A stretch of DNA of 64,000 nt from Ctena decussata (GCA_963989385.1 OZ022507.1:53951400-54015399); one strand, 5' to 3'. Positions 38,037-46,197 are shown, counted from the stretch's first letter. Made by a program: numbers and translations. The notes: generated by a model not told the origin, from the sequence alone.

Positions 38037-40781
38037 TTACAGTACATATCCATACGGAACAGTTTCTCCACTTTTTAAAATCACACGTTTGTCATAAGTA
38101 AATCTATATGTCTTAGATTGTCTCTCAGTCGTAATTTTTCTGTCTTTATGTTTTCTTATACGGTGTTGATATTCCACAGATTCTTGAAAATCCCTCTTGT
38201 CGCTATTCGCCCATTCCATCATGTTGTAGAAATGGATTACTTGTGAAGTATTGTAATCCAGGGTCAGTCCTTTGACTTTACAGGTAGACTTGCGTTTCCC
38301 AGTATCGTGCTCCACATACTCGTACCCATAATTCTTCGGTCCCATACCCACAAACTTGGTGATTTTCGCAGTAGGCAGTTCGTCTGTCCATTCACCGAGT
38401 CTGTTATTGATGATCTCTGGATTCCATAATTCTGGTTTGTGAATGTAGATGACAGAATCCGTATCGAAGTACAACACACGTTTGTCAAGTTGATGTAGGA
38501 CACTGTATAACTTCAGTCTGGCTTGTGCTGTCACAAAGGATCCTACCACCACATTGCTGCAAGCATGAGGTTCTACAATCGAGTCCAGATCTTCCCAGTT
38601 GACTAACAAAAACTCTTCTCCAAATACTTCGACATTCTTCACTTTTTTCAATGGATTAGTCACCAGTTCAAAGTAGTCAGAAGGATCTGACACATATTCT
38701 GTTTTGGTCATGTTGTCTCTCTGCGCTAATTTTCCCCACAAACTGTTTAAACTGATCTTGCTGATTCCACGTCGGCCTTTGTTCTTTTCCACCTTCTCTA
38801 ATCTGATACCTTCTGCTTCGAAATAGTCCTGTTTGAATTTGATCTTGTCCAATTCCGTCTTGCACCAGTCGGGATATCCACTTGACTCTTGTTTAATCTT
38901 CAGGAAAGTATCGATATATCCAGCAAAGATTCCACCTTGTCCAGTTGACTTGTCGTACTGTGAAGATTGGGGAAAATGCCATACTTCGTACACATCTTTC
39001 AGCTGGTAACCCAGTTTCATCGCCTCAAACAATTCGATGCTCACCCAAGTTCCCACTAATTCTCTGTCTTCTTCTCTGTCGTGAGTACATAATTTCGAAT
39101 TGTCAGATGTCTCTGCACAACTTCTACAGAGTGGAAACAGTAATTTGTTGTTGCACTTGTACGGCAATACCGGGTGATACAAGTTTCTGGGTGGTAACAC
39201 TTTACATTTGATCAGTCCAAAATATTGATGTATATTGTCTCTGTCGATGTCTTCTTGTGAATAGATTTCTGGATGTCCAATAGGAAAGATTCCGTACTTG
39301 CAGATGTATGGATAGAGTGAACACACGTCGATATACTTAATTTCCTCGTCTCCTTCAATTTCGTAGAATAGTCTTGTAGAATTCGTACGTCCTCCAAATA
39401 GCGCATCTCTGGGTTTGAGTGGATCTAAGTTGGTAAATTCTGCATCCACCATCTCCTTAAAATCTTTGTCGTCTTGATAATATTGGTCGTAATCGCATTC
39501 CCACATTTCTATCACTTGATACCCAACTCTCTTCAATTTCTCGGTCTTCTCCACAGTCTGTTTGTATAGCTGGTACATCGTCTGGCAGTTGTAAGTATTG
39601 ATCTTAGTTCTGTCTGGAAAATGTTTGGGACACCCGTGCCAGTAACATCCATGGAACTCGTACACTGTTTCGTTTTCTGGATCGTACCCATCCACATAAT
39701 GTCCACAAACTTTCTGTTCTCCACCATTCAACGCGTGACGAATTTGGATGTGATTCTTTCTAGCCATGGCTTGAATCCAGCGTACAGCTTTGATAGAATA
39801 CTTCTTTTGGTTGGGATAGCCTTCTGGTGGAATGATGGCCACAGAGTTTTCAGGCATGTGATTCTTTCTCCATACTTGGGAACAAGCTTGAGCGATCGTG
39901 CATGCATTAGCAAAAGGATCCAAGTCGCTGATATCTATCGATTGTTTTCTATAACATGCACAACCTCTCCTCAGGATATCTACATCGCTGCGACAGTATT
40001 CTTCCATTTCACGTCTGAAGTCAAAGATGGCATTGGATTCTACTTTCTGCTTATGCCATTCCAGGAAAGCTTCTCTGTCTTTGACCGACATCTGTCCAGG
40101 ATTGTACATCTCCGCGGGAAAGTAAGCTCCCACGTGATTCTGGTTGGCATCAACATTTGCCAAATGTGGGAAATAGCCTTTCTTCATCTCTGTCAATCCA
40201 AAGGTATCTGGAAAATTGGCTAATCTCATATGCAGAAAATGATACGAGTCCAAAAACTTGACTTTGGCAGCAGTCATCGTCACGATAGTATTTCCATTCA
40301 TGATCACATCGGGTTTAAATGTTCCATTTTCTAGTATGTAGCGTAAAATAAATTGTCCATCATATCCTCCAAAATTATGTGCAATGACAGTCACGCCTTC
40401 ATTTTCTTTTCTAAATAGCCAGGAACAGAACTCTGATAACGTATTTTCACCTTCAAAGATCATTTCTCTTCCAAACTGACTACAAATGTCACAATACTGA
40501 TCTACAGGCAAATTAACGCAATGGTCACACGCATTGTTTGTGAACTTATTACAAATTTTACATGGGTGTTCAATTGGTAAATCCATACACTGATCACACG
40601 CTCTCTGTGCAATACAAAAGTTGACAATATGTTCGCCAGAGTCTTGCTTGGATTCAAAGTCAAAGAAAATGAATTGAGGTTGAATAACGGTACCTTTCTC
40701 TTCGTCGATGATATCGTCCTCCTCGGCATCTTCTTGGACACTTCGGTCTTGGGTTTGCACACGTAAGGTTGAATATAACAC
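38037..40781 (-). CDS. POLB: Protein-primed DNA polymerase B, exonuclease and polymerase part (frameshifted from the N-terminal part)
   Basis: This 914-codon frame holds the whole catalytic part. 3'-5' exonuclease motifs are FFDFES at 39-44, AHNFGGYDGQF at 134-144 and YCRSDVDIL at 262-270. A Cys/His region (YEFHGCYWHGCP) lies near 374-385. Polymerase motif A is YIDVCSLYPYI (483-493), motif B KISLNSLWGKLAQ (675-687) and motif C YFDTDSVIY (771-779). These are the motifs of a protein-primed family B enzyme that would replicate the linear element from its ends. The frame overlaps the N-terminal ORF (40502-42133) by 280 nt. The first Met is not a credible start: family members have this part fused to the N-terminal region, so the two ORFs are one gene separated by a -1 shift or a 1-nt deletion/assembly error. 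Confidence 0.93.
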   Translation of the reverse strand: MLYSTLRVQTQDRSVQEDAEEDDIIDEEKGTVIQPQFIFFDFESKQDSGEHIVNFCIAQRACDQCMDLPIEHPCKICNKFTNNACDHCVNLPVDQYCDICSQFGREMIFEGENTLSEFCSWLFRKENEGVTVIAHNFGGYDGQFILRYILENGTFKPDVIMNGNTIVTMTAAKVKFLDSYHFLHMRLANFPDTFGLTEMKKGYFPHLANVDANQNHVGAYFPAEMYNPGQMSVKDREAFLEWHKQKVESNAIFDFRREMEEYCRSDVDILRRGCACYRKQSIDISDLDPFANACTIAQACSQVWRKNHMPENSVAIIPPEGYPNQKKYSIKAVRWIQAMARKNHIQIRHALNGGEQKVCGHYVDGYDPENETVYEFHGCYWHGCPKHFPDRTKINTYNCQTMYQLYKQTVEKTEKLKRVGYQVIEMWECDYDQYYQDDKDFKEMVDAEFTNLDPLKPRDALFGGRTNSTRLFYEIEGDEEIKYIDVCSLYPYICKYGIFPIGHPEIYSQEDIDRDNIHQYFGLIKCKVLPPRNLYHPVLPYKCNNKLLFPLCRSCAETSDNSKLCTHDREEDRELVGTWVSIELFEAMKLGYQLKDVYEVWHFPQSSQYDKSTGQGGIFAGYIDTFLKIKQESSGYPDWCKTELDKIKFKQDYFEAEGIRLEKVEKNKGRRGISKISLNSLWGKLAQRDNMTKTEYVSDPSDYFELVTNPLKKVKNVEVFGEEFLLVNWEDLDSIVEPHACSNVVVGSFVTAQARLKLYSVLHQLDKRVLYFDTDSVIYIHKPELWNPEIINNRLGEWTDELPTAKITKFVGMGPKNYGYEYVEHDTGKRKSTCKVKGLTLDYNTSQVIHFYNMMEWANSDKRDFQESVEYQHRIRKHKDRKITTERQSKTYRFTYDKRVILKSGETVPYGYVL

Positions 40782-42133
40782 TGATGTTCGGCTCCAACAA
40801 TCAGTTTACAAAACTTACATTTTTTCTGTCCTGGGCACACATGATTTCTTTTATTTCCTATAATCCTATTTCCACATTTCTCACAATTATGCACAAGTTG
40901 ACAAATAGATTTTTTCTGTCCTGGTTTGACTAAGGTATGATTAGCATAACAAGATGCACTATGAAATGTTCTCTTACATTTTGTACAGTACTGGTTTTGT
41001 TCGTGAAGACATGGCGTTGTACTATAACAACTAGTACATCCATTCGAACAAGCATGATCCTCTCTGTTGCTAAATCCCTTGTCACAAAACTCACAATAGT
41101 AATGACATCCTTGAAATCCTTTGACATTGGTGATAGTGTCATAGTGATCTGTGCCATTGAAATAAATATGAACCACTTTTGTTTTGTCACTAGGTTTAAA
41201 TGCAAGTGGAAACAATAATCCGTCTTTGGGATGCTGTGAATGTACTTTGATCAAATAATCAGGAGCTAACACAGTTTGAATTTTCTTGTATTCTTCAAAT
41301 CCACAAGGTTGATTGTGAGGAATCTGAGCACGATCTAATAATTTCATGGCTTCTCTAGTTTGTAGCGGTCTGTCAGATTTTTGTATATGTTTCCAAGTTT
41401 TCTTCCATGAGTCAGATGCGTCCCTGTCGGCATGATGTTTTCCTACCACAACAGCTCTGGCCATACACATGACATCATTGGTGTTGTTGATTTGAACAAT
41501 ACTAGTTTTCATCTTTCTCATATTGCGTGATTCAAAGTAAAGTCCATGGTGTAATGCCTTTCTTCCACTTCCAGTTGGTAACTTGGTGTGTGTCACTTCC
41601 AAGCTCATCTGTCCATCATTGATTTTAAAATCTTCATTGGATTGCAACACTTTCTCGATTTCTTGAGTCAAAGATTCCCCAGTCAGACTCGTCACATCTG
41701 TGAATGGTACAAAGATTCCTAATTTCAGTCCGGGATGGTAAATGCTCATTCGAATCCTGTCATTGCCTTGAGCTTGAGAATGGGTCTTGATGTCATCCAC
41801 CAGCTGTTGAAACATCCGAGGTACAAATTCCAACGGTGATACATCTTCTGGAAATTTTTTGACATCCACATTGTACACATTGGCTCTTGTTCTGAAACGT
41901 CTCGACTCACGTTCTCTAACAGGCTTGATCGTATAATACTGTTGGTAATCATCTTCTTCATCGTCCGAATAAATCACCATAGGTCTTTTTCTTGGTGGTG
42001 AAAATTCATCTTCAGATTCCTCACTGTCGGAATAATCCACAAGTTTCACCTTCTTTGGCGATGGTAACTCGTCCTCCTCAGAGTCTGATGAAGTGGGTGG
42101 GGTACGTATTCTCTTCCAATGTCTCTTTGGCAT
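40502..42133 (-). CDS. POLB: DNA polymerase B, N-terminal region (zinc-binding), frameshifted from the catalytic part
   Basis: 543 codons. An acidic Ser/Glu-rich start (SDSEEDELPSPKK, YSDSEESEDEFS) is followed by a globular region typical of Polinton polymerases (ARAVVVGKHHADRD, SDRPLQTREAMKLL, QPCGFEEYKKIQTVLAPDYL). A run of zinc-binding Cys/His clusters follows (YYCEFCDKGFSNREDHAC, CTSCYSTTPCLHEQNQYC, CKFCKLIVGAEHQC). Homology stops soon after the last cluster (about residue 455). The final ~85 residues are a different frame of the catalytic gene and look random. No canonical X-XXY-YYZ slippery heptamer is in register at the switch zone (about 40700-40770). A TATA-like element lies ~55 nt before the ATG. 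Confidence 0.85.
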   Translation of the reverse strand: MPKRHWKRIRTPPTSSDSEEDELPSPKKVKLVDYSDSEESEDEFSPPRKRPMVIYSDDEEDDYQQYYTIKPVRERESRRFRTRANVYNVDVKKFPEDVSPLEFVPRMFQQLVDDIKTHSQAQGNDRIRMSIYHPGLKLGIFVPFTDVTSLTGESLTQEIEKVLQSNEDFKINDGQMSLEVTHTKLPTGSGRKALHHGLYFESRNMRKMKTSIVQINNTNDVMCMARAVVVGKHHADRDASDSWKKTWKHIQKSDRPLQTREAMKLLDRAQIPHNQPCGFEEYKKIQTVLAPDYLIKVHSQHPKDGLLFPLAFKPSDKTKVVHIYFNGTDHYDTITNVKGFQGCHYYCEFCDKGFSNREDHACSNGCTSCYSTTPCLHEQNQYCTKCKRTFHSASCYANHTLVKPGQKKSICQLVHNCEKCGNRIIGNKRNHVCPGQKKCKFCKLIVGAEHQCYIQPYVCKPKTEVSKKMPRRTISSTKRKVPLFNLNSFSLTLNPSKTLANILSTFVLHRERVISVWIYQLNTHVKFVISSQTMRVTIALICL

Positions 42134-42186
42134 GTTGTCTTGTCACTTTTCAAACTCAGAATGTCAGAAAATCTGAATATTTGACG

Positions 42187-42193
42187 TATATAT
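42187..42193 (-). promoter_or_regulatory. TATA box for DNA polymerase B
   Basis: ATATATA on the minus strand ~55 nt upstream of the ATG at 42133, at the edge of the 105-bp repeat array. Confidence 0.5.
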
Positions 42194-42214
42194 CTATCAT
42201 CAATTCATACAAGA

Positions 42215-42760
42215 TTTGTCAGGCAAGATACATAGTATTTGACTTAACAGGCGAGACAACAGTCTTAAGGAACTTTTGTGGTACAGGCGAGACTACATGC
42301 TATATGGAATTCTAATTAACTATCAGGGTAGACTACGCGCTTTATGGAATTCTTGTGCTACAAGTCAGACACATTGCTTATGGCTAAACAGGCGAGACAC
42401 TGGGCTTTACGGAATTCTAATTAACTATCAGGGTAGACTACGCGCTTTATGGAAATCTTGTGCTACAGGCCAGACACATTGCTTATGGCTAAACAGGTGA
42501 GACACTGGGCTTTACGGAATTCTAATTAACTATCAGGGTAGACTACGCGCTTTATGGAAATCTTGTGCTACAGGCCAGACACATTGCTTATGGCTAAACA
42601 GGTGAGACACTGGGCTTTACGGAATTCTAATTAACTATCAGGGTAGACTACGCGCTTTATGGAAATCTTGTGCTACAGGCCAGACACATTGCTTATGGCT
42701 AAACAGGTGAGACACTGGGCTTTACGGAATTCTTGTGGTCAGGCAAGAGACATGATTCAT
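42215..42760. repeat. 105-bp tandem array in the central intergenic region of the Polinton
   Basis: Identical or nearly identical units start (at TTAACTATCAGGGTAGACTA) exactly at 42316, 42421, 42526 and 42631, a 105-bp period, with degenerate units on both sides. Each unit is built of three related sub-units containing GG-x-x-AGAC followed by GCTTTA(T/C)GG or GCTTATGG. It separates the minus-strand polymerase block from the plus-strand accessory block and could be a replication, enhancer or silencer element. Two or three short ORFs here are repeat artefacts. Confidence 0.9.
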
Positions 42761-43483
42761 GGAAATCTATTACTAGGGTTGTCTACATACTTTAAGGTTG
42801 AAGAAAATAATGGGAGGATAGGCCACATTGCTAACAGCTTTTGTACAATCTTAACTATTTTTTTTTCATGCTACAGGCTAGACTACATAGCTTAAGGAAT
42901 TTTTGTGCTCCTGGATTAATAGCATTTACAGAATAAAAACAATGAGTAATATGTCTTATAGTAATTTTAGTTAAACGCTCTTTCTTAATAAATTTTAGTA
43001 TTACAATGTCCTACTGACCTAGTTATTAGAATCATTCTAACGGTATCAGACCTGATAGAAGGCAACGTTAATCAAAATAATCGCGTGACGTTATGTACTC
43101 TTACTAAGATCACGCCACTTTTTTATGACCTATATTTCTAACTACCTAGCTGATACAGGCGTATGAAGACGTTAAACGAGATTTCGTTACCAAACCTTGT
43201 ACAAGACAATAAAGCATACATAATCTGATAATTAAATAATCTATTTCTCGTGTGTCGGTTTTACTGTAAGAAGTTCAAGTCAGTACATATTTAGTTTATC
43301 GATTTTCACTTTGTCTAGTCTGTACACAATTTAACCCAATAATTCGTTCATTTACATAGAAGCAAAAACAAATATGATTGCAATATCAACCAAACAATGG
43401 TTTATTTCTCGCATGTACCATAACACCTTCTTTATAAACAAGATTTCAGAAACATATTTGAACCTGTAACCATACAAATGAAG
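42761..43483. other. Non-coding intergenic region upstream of the accessory block
   Basis: AT-rich, with further weak copies of the 'caggctagactacatagctt' motif up to about 42895, then no recognisable feature until the TATA element. Confidence 0.45.
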
Positions 43484-43491
43484 ATATATAA
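43484..43491 (+). promoter_or_regulatory. TATA box for the accessory plus-strand block
   Basis: ATATATAA at ~40-46 nt upstream of the ATG at 43530. Confidence 0.5.
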
Positions 43492-43529
43492 TGTGTACAT
43501 TTCATTTTTGCAGCTCATAAAGTTTCAAG

Positions 43530-44189
43530 ATGTCTGAAGAACTAGTCGATCTGGGTGTGTTACCAACTGAAATTAGAAGTATAATCTACTCAAAGCTCGT
43601 CAATATTTCGAGGAAAAGTAAAAAAGTTAGAGACGAACTTCAACTGACGTGGTTTAATATGTGTTTTCAAAGAGCTCTGTCTTGCAACAATTTTTACCAA
43701 AGGCTAGCACAGCTATTATATGACATCGATGGAATATCGAATCTTGACCAGAACATGAGATTATACTTTCACAAACGCATGATGGAAGTGTTGAAGGATA
43801 CTCATTCTAGACATGACCGATGGATCTTTACGATTTACAATTTCAACAAGGAAACATGTGAACAGTTTTTTGAAAACTTGTTTCCTTTCCATTATGACAT
43901 TTACGTACATGGAAAAATCGTGAATGGAAATCTGACTGGGCTTCTAGTATTCTTTCAGAGTTTAGCATTTTTTTACTACTTACCATTTCTTTACCAGTTA
44001 AATTTTCCTGCACCTATGAACAATTTGTTATTATCAACCTGGGAAGAGCATATAAACAGTTTGCATGGTCGCGATGTGACATTTGGAAATAGAGACGCAT
44101 ATGAACAAGTTATCGAGAGTGAAGAGAGATTATTACCACTAAGTTTTCCAACAGTCTATTCAGACTTTCTACTTGGAATAAAACAATGA
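43530..44189 (+). CDS. Accessory protein of unknown function; weak Bcl-2-like pattern
   Basis: A 219-aa protein that I do not recognise with confidence. It is helical by inspection. LAQLLYDIDG (about 61-70) has the L-x(4)-D look of a BH3 helix. GKIVNGNLTGLLVFFQSLAF (about 129-148) resembles a BH1 core ((N)-W/L-G-R-x-V-x-F-F), and WEEHINSLHG (about 170-179) sits where BH2 would be. Order and total length would fit a Bcl-2 fold, and anti-apoptotic Bcl-2 proteins are known in animal DNA viruses, but key residues such as the NWGR motif are absent, so this is a hypothesis only. The stop overlaps the start of the next gene as ATGA (44186-44189). Confidence 0.7.
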   Translation: MSEELVDLGVLPTEIRSIIYSKLVNISRKSKKVRDELQLTWFNMCFQRALSCNNFYQRLAQLLYDIDGISNLDQNMRLYFHKRMMEVLKDTHSRHDRWIFTIYNFNKETCEQFFENLFPFHYDIYVHGKIVNGNLTGLLVFFQSLAFFYYLPFLYQLNFPAPMNNLLLSTWEEHINSLHGRDVTFGNRDAYEQVIESEERLLPLSFPTVYSDFLLGIKQ

Positions 44190-44632
44190 ACGTGATCAAG
44201 AAATCTCCTCCAGTATCGTTAGGTCGAATTTTACAGTTTGACATTTATCGAGGGTCACTTGAACACACGCTGTCCTTACAGCCTACAAGTTCAGAATTTC
44301 TGAAGTCAAAAGATGGACTCAGAACGTGGTTGGGACGATATGAAACATTCATGACCTTTCGACAAGCCATGTGTGAAACAGCTTTGATCATGAACACTAT
44401 TTTAGACGCATCGCCTGTGAAGTATAAGCAATGGCTACTTCATGTGGCAAACAACGAGGGCGTGGTTACTTACCTTTGCAACATACTCAAAGAAGTTGAA
44501 GAGGCGTCTATGGATATCGACTCAACAACAACAACAACAGAAAATATGGAAATTGAACAGGCATCACAGGAAGAACCAATGGATATTGACATGGATGAAT
44601 TGACTGCAAAATTTGAAGCTTTGACACTATAA
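44186..44632 (+). CDS. Accessory protein with WxLHVANN module and acidic tail
   Basis: A 148-aa protein of unknown function. The N-terminal ~75 residues contain FDIYRGSLEHTLSL and TFRQAMCETALIMN. The module WLLHVANNEGVVTYLCNILK (about 83-102) recurs in the next gene's product. The C-terminus is acidic and Thr/Met-rich with two (S/P)MDID phrases and a final LTAKFEALTL. It is translationally coupled to the previous ORF by a 4-nt ATGA overlap. Confidence 0.7.
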   Translation: MNVIKKSPPVSLGRILQFDIYRGSLEHTLSLQPTSSEFLKSKDGLRTWLGRYETFMTFRQAMCETALIMNTILDASPVKYKQWLLHVANNEGVVTYLCNILKEVEEASMDIDSTTTTTENMEIEQASQEEPMDIDMDELTAKFEALTL

Positions 44633-44678
44633 AGTGGAACTGCTTGTCTCTTGCAAAATCATTTATCTTACGGCAAGC

Positions 44679-44972
44679 ATGGAGACAAAGTGGTTTGAAA
44701 TTCCTCTGACACAAATTCTGAGATTCAGACCTTACAGAAAATTACTAGTTTGTGTTTACATACTGCATTCACATAAGAACATTACTTTAGATGAAATTCA
44801 GATGAAATTAAACACAGAAGAATATTTCAAAGATTTTAAAAGACTCTGGTGTTCGTGTGCGAAACAGGAATTATCAGAGGAGACGGTCTTTACATTTGAC
44901 AACTGGAAACTTCATGTGGCCAACAATTCAAAAGTGATTGACTATCTACACTCGAAGACAAGGCGTATATAA
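44679..44972 (+). CDS. Accessory protein, short paralogue with WxLHVANN module
   Basis: The start at 44679 (METKWFEIPLTQILRFRPYR) gives 97 codons. The open frame extends upstream to 44634, but those residues lack similarity. The C-terminal WKLHVANNSKVIDYLHS matches WLLHVANNEGVVTYLCN of the preceding protein, and Cys-containing helices precede the module in both. The two genes are therefore tandem duplicates that have diverged. Function unknown. The stop codon overlaps the TATA box of the next gene. Confidence 0.6.
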   Translation: METKWFEIPLTQILRFRPYRKLLVCVYILHSHKNITLDEIQMKLNTEEYFKDFKRLWCSCAKQELSEETVFTFDNWKLHVANNSKVIDYLHSKTRRI

Positions 44973-44974
44973 GG
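44966..44974 (+). promoter_or_regulatory. TATA box (TATATAAGG) for the zinc-knuckle gene
   Basis: Lies 52-60 nt before the ATG at 45026, with an initiator-like TCATTTCAG ~30 nt downstream. Confidence 0.6.
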
Positions 44975-45025
44975 ACTACAACTAGATCTGCGAGTCATTT
45001 CAGCTCTGACTTTCAAACTGTCAAG

Positions 45026-45658
45026 ATGGAAAGTAAACCTGTGGATCCAAGACTTAATAAATACAGTGATGCCAACAGTATTTATTATCACTGCACAGCA
45101 TTGAAGAAACTTTTGAAAGAGAATGACAGAAAATTAATTCAGCCATTGGAAATTTCACTAAAAGAACAAGGCCTGTTAAAACCACCCTATGGTTATTGCT
45201 ACAATTGTGGGTCGGTGGATCATTGGACTGCCTCGTGTACCGAGGAGAAGAAGAAAACTACTACAAATAAACCACCCAATGGGAATTGTTACAACTGTGG
45301 TTCACCTGATCATTGGACTGCCTCATGTACCGAGGAGAAGAAGAAAACTACAAAGAAGCCACCGTATGGGACTTGTTACAACTGTGGCTCGCCTGATCAC
45401 TGGCTACCCTCATGTCCTCATACTGACTTACAAGATGAAAGCTTTGGATCACCACAACCGGCCGAGAAGTCAGAAACTACGAGGAAAAGACGCCATACTG
45501 ATGATGACTCTGATGTACCCAGTAAAAAGAAGTCAAGAACGGCTTCACCAGAACCGACAAAACCTACTGCTAGACAACATAAGAAGAAGAAATACTGTGT
45601 TGTGTGCAAAGAAGACACTCATATGATGAAAAACTGTCCTGAAATAGTGAAAAACTAG
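45026..45658 (+). CDS. Zinc-knuckle protein with four CCHC motifs
   Basis: A 210-aa protein. Three tandem CCHC knuckles CYNCGS(V/P)DHW-x2-SC lie at about 58-71, 90-103 and 120-133, each preceded by K-P-P-(Y/N)-G and followed by acidic/lysine linkers (TEEKKKTT). A fourth knuckle CVVCKEDTHMMKNC lies at the C-terminus (~191-204). Between them is a basic Ser/Arg-rich segment (RKRRHTDDDSD, KKKSRTASPE) likely to be a nuclear signal. Such knuckles bind single-stranded nucleic acid, as in retroviral nucleocapsid and CNBP. The first three arose by duplication of ~90-bp units visible in the DNA (45180-45418). A polyadenylation signal follows at 45780. Confidence 0.88.
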   Translation: MESKPVDPRLNKYSDANSIYYHCTALKKLLKENDRKLIQPLEISLKEQGLLKPPYGYCYNCGSVDHWTASCTEEKKKTTTNKPPNGNCYNCGSPDHWTASCTEEKKKTTKKPPYGTCYNCGSPDHWLPSCPHTDLQDESFGSPQPAEKSETTRKRRHTDDDSDVPSKKKSRTASPEPTKPTARQHKKKKYCVVCKEDTHMMKNCPEIVKN

Positions 45659-45772
45659 TGACTAGATAAGAGACCTAGTGGATAGACAATATCTAAACGG
45701 TATTGTGTGTCAACTGGACAATGACTACTATTGTGTTCATAATGGATTAGTTTTCATATTTACATGTAAGTT

Positions 45773-45785
45773 TTTATTCAATAAA
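45773..45785. terminator. Bidirectional polyadenylation signal
   Basis: TTTATTCAATAAA reads as AATAAA on both strands: 45780-45785 for the zinc-knuckle gene (plus) and 45778-45773 for the converging minus-strand 64-aa gene. The latter also has a histone-type hairpin nearer its stop codon. Confidence 0.6.
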
Positions 45786-45827
45786 ATTGTTTTTAAAGTA
45801 TTTGTTTTTTGTCATTTCATAAGGTTA

Positions 45828-45866
45828 CTCTTTAAACGAAAGAGTTGGGTAGCCCTGAAAAGGGCT
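45828..45866 (-). terminator. Histone-type 3' end signal (stem-loop plus purine element), gene 1
   Basis: On the minus strand the hairpin AGCCCT-TTTC-AGGGCT (45866-45851) begins 24 nt after the stop codon at 45890. It is preceded by CAAAC and followed by ACCCAAC. An AAAGAG element (45833-45828) lies 17 nt beyond the stem, continuing TAACCTT. Six-base stem, UUUC loop, ACCCA-type spacer and AAAGA element are the parts of replication-dependent histone mRNA 3' ends (SLBP and U7 sites). Confidence 0.85.
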
Positions 45867-45872
45867 GTTTGG

Positions 45873-45910
45873 GTGTTCTAAGTCTTCACTTACTGTGAAG
45901 ACTTAGACAC
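45873..45910. repeat. Strong hairpin spanning the stop codon of the 64-aa gene
   Basis: CTAAGTCTTCAC and its perfect mirror GTGAAGACTTAG flank a TTACT loop that contains the stop codon. The pairing extends (with one bulge) to GTGT/ACAC. It lies next to the histone-type hairpin. Confidence 0.8.
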
Positions 45911-46084
45911 AGGTTTTACAATCCCCACAACAGGATTCGTCTTGGATAAGTCGATCCCTCTCCGCCTCATAAATACTTCAAACCCCATCTTATTCTGCTG
46001 CCTTTCAACTTCTTTCCAATCTTTCTTCTTAAAAGCTTTACACAGTCGGCTGAGGTCAAAAGGAATATACTTTGACAAACCCAT
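45890..46084 (-). CDS. Small basic protein (64 aa) with a histone-like mRNA 3' end
   Basis: A 64-aa protein of unknown function: MGLSKYIPFDLSRLCKAFKK, then charged helices (DWKEVERQQNK, FMRRRGIDLSK). It is basic and helical, with no recognised domain. A TATA element (46126-46115) lies only ~31-42 nt upstream of the ATG, implying a very short leader. The 3' end carries a histone-type hairpin and downstream element. A GGACGTGAAAGAAAGCA box (46137-46153) shared with the promoter at 47173 lies just beyond the TATA. The position, dedicated promoter and 3' signal make it a real gene despite its size. Confidence 0.7.
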   Translation of the reverse strand: MGLSKYIPFDLSRLCKAFKKKDWKEVERQQNKMGFEVFMRRRGIDLSKTNPVVGIVKPVSKSSQ

Positions 46085-46114
46085 TTTTGAGAATGAAGTT
46101 GTTAAAGGCAGTTG

Positions 46115-46126
46115 AATATATATATT
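46115..46126 (-). promoter_or_regulatory. TATA box of the 64-aa gene
   Basis: AATATATATATT (self-complementary) ~31-42 nt before the ATG at 46084. Confidence 0.6.
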
Positions 46127-46136
46127 GACTCATGGC

Positions 46137-46153
46137 GGACGTGAAAGAAAGCA
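46137..46153 (-). promoter_or_regulatory. Shared promoter box GACSTGAAAGAAAGCA, copy 1
   Basis: GGACGTGAAAGAAAGCA on the plus strand, 11 nt beyond the TATA of the 64-aa gene. It matches 47173-47188 in 15 of 16 positions. A weaker copy is at 46645-46661. Confidence 0.55.
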
Positions 46154-46197
46154 GTTTCATAGCCAATCAAATATGACGTTCTAACATGTTGCACGAC

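Noticed and set aside
39621..40223. 200-codon plus-strand ORF
   Set aside because: Antisense to the catalytic part of DNA polymerase B, whose motifs are unmistakable on the minus strand.
40700..40781. Canonical -1 slippery site (X-XXY-YYZ) in polymerase B
   Set aside because: AAACCC occurs near 40765 but is read as AAA CCC in the upstream frame, that is, not in the register needed for tandem -1 slippage.
42215..42760. CRISPR-like array
   Set aside because: Units are contiguous 105-bp tandem repeats without unique spacers, in a eukaryotic element.
45189..45626. 145-codon ORF in the second frame of the zinc-knuckle gene
   Set aside because: Shadow of the repeated zinc-knuckle coding sequence; its IGLP-type repeats come from the same DNA repeat.
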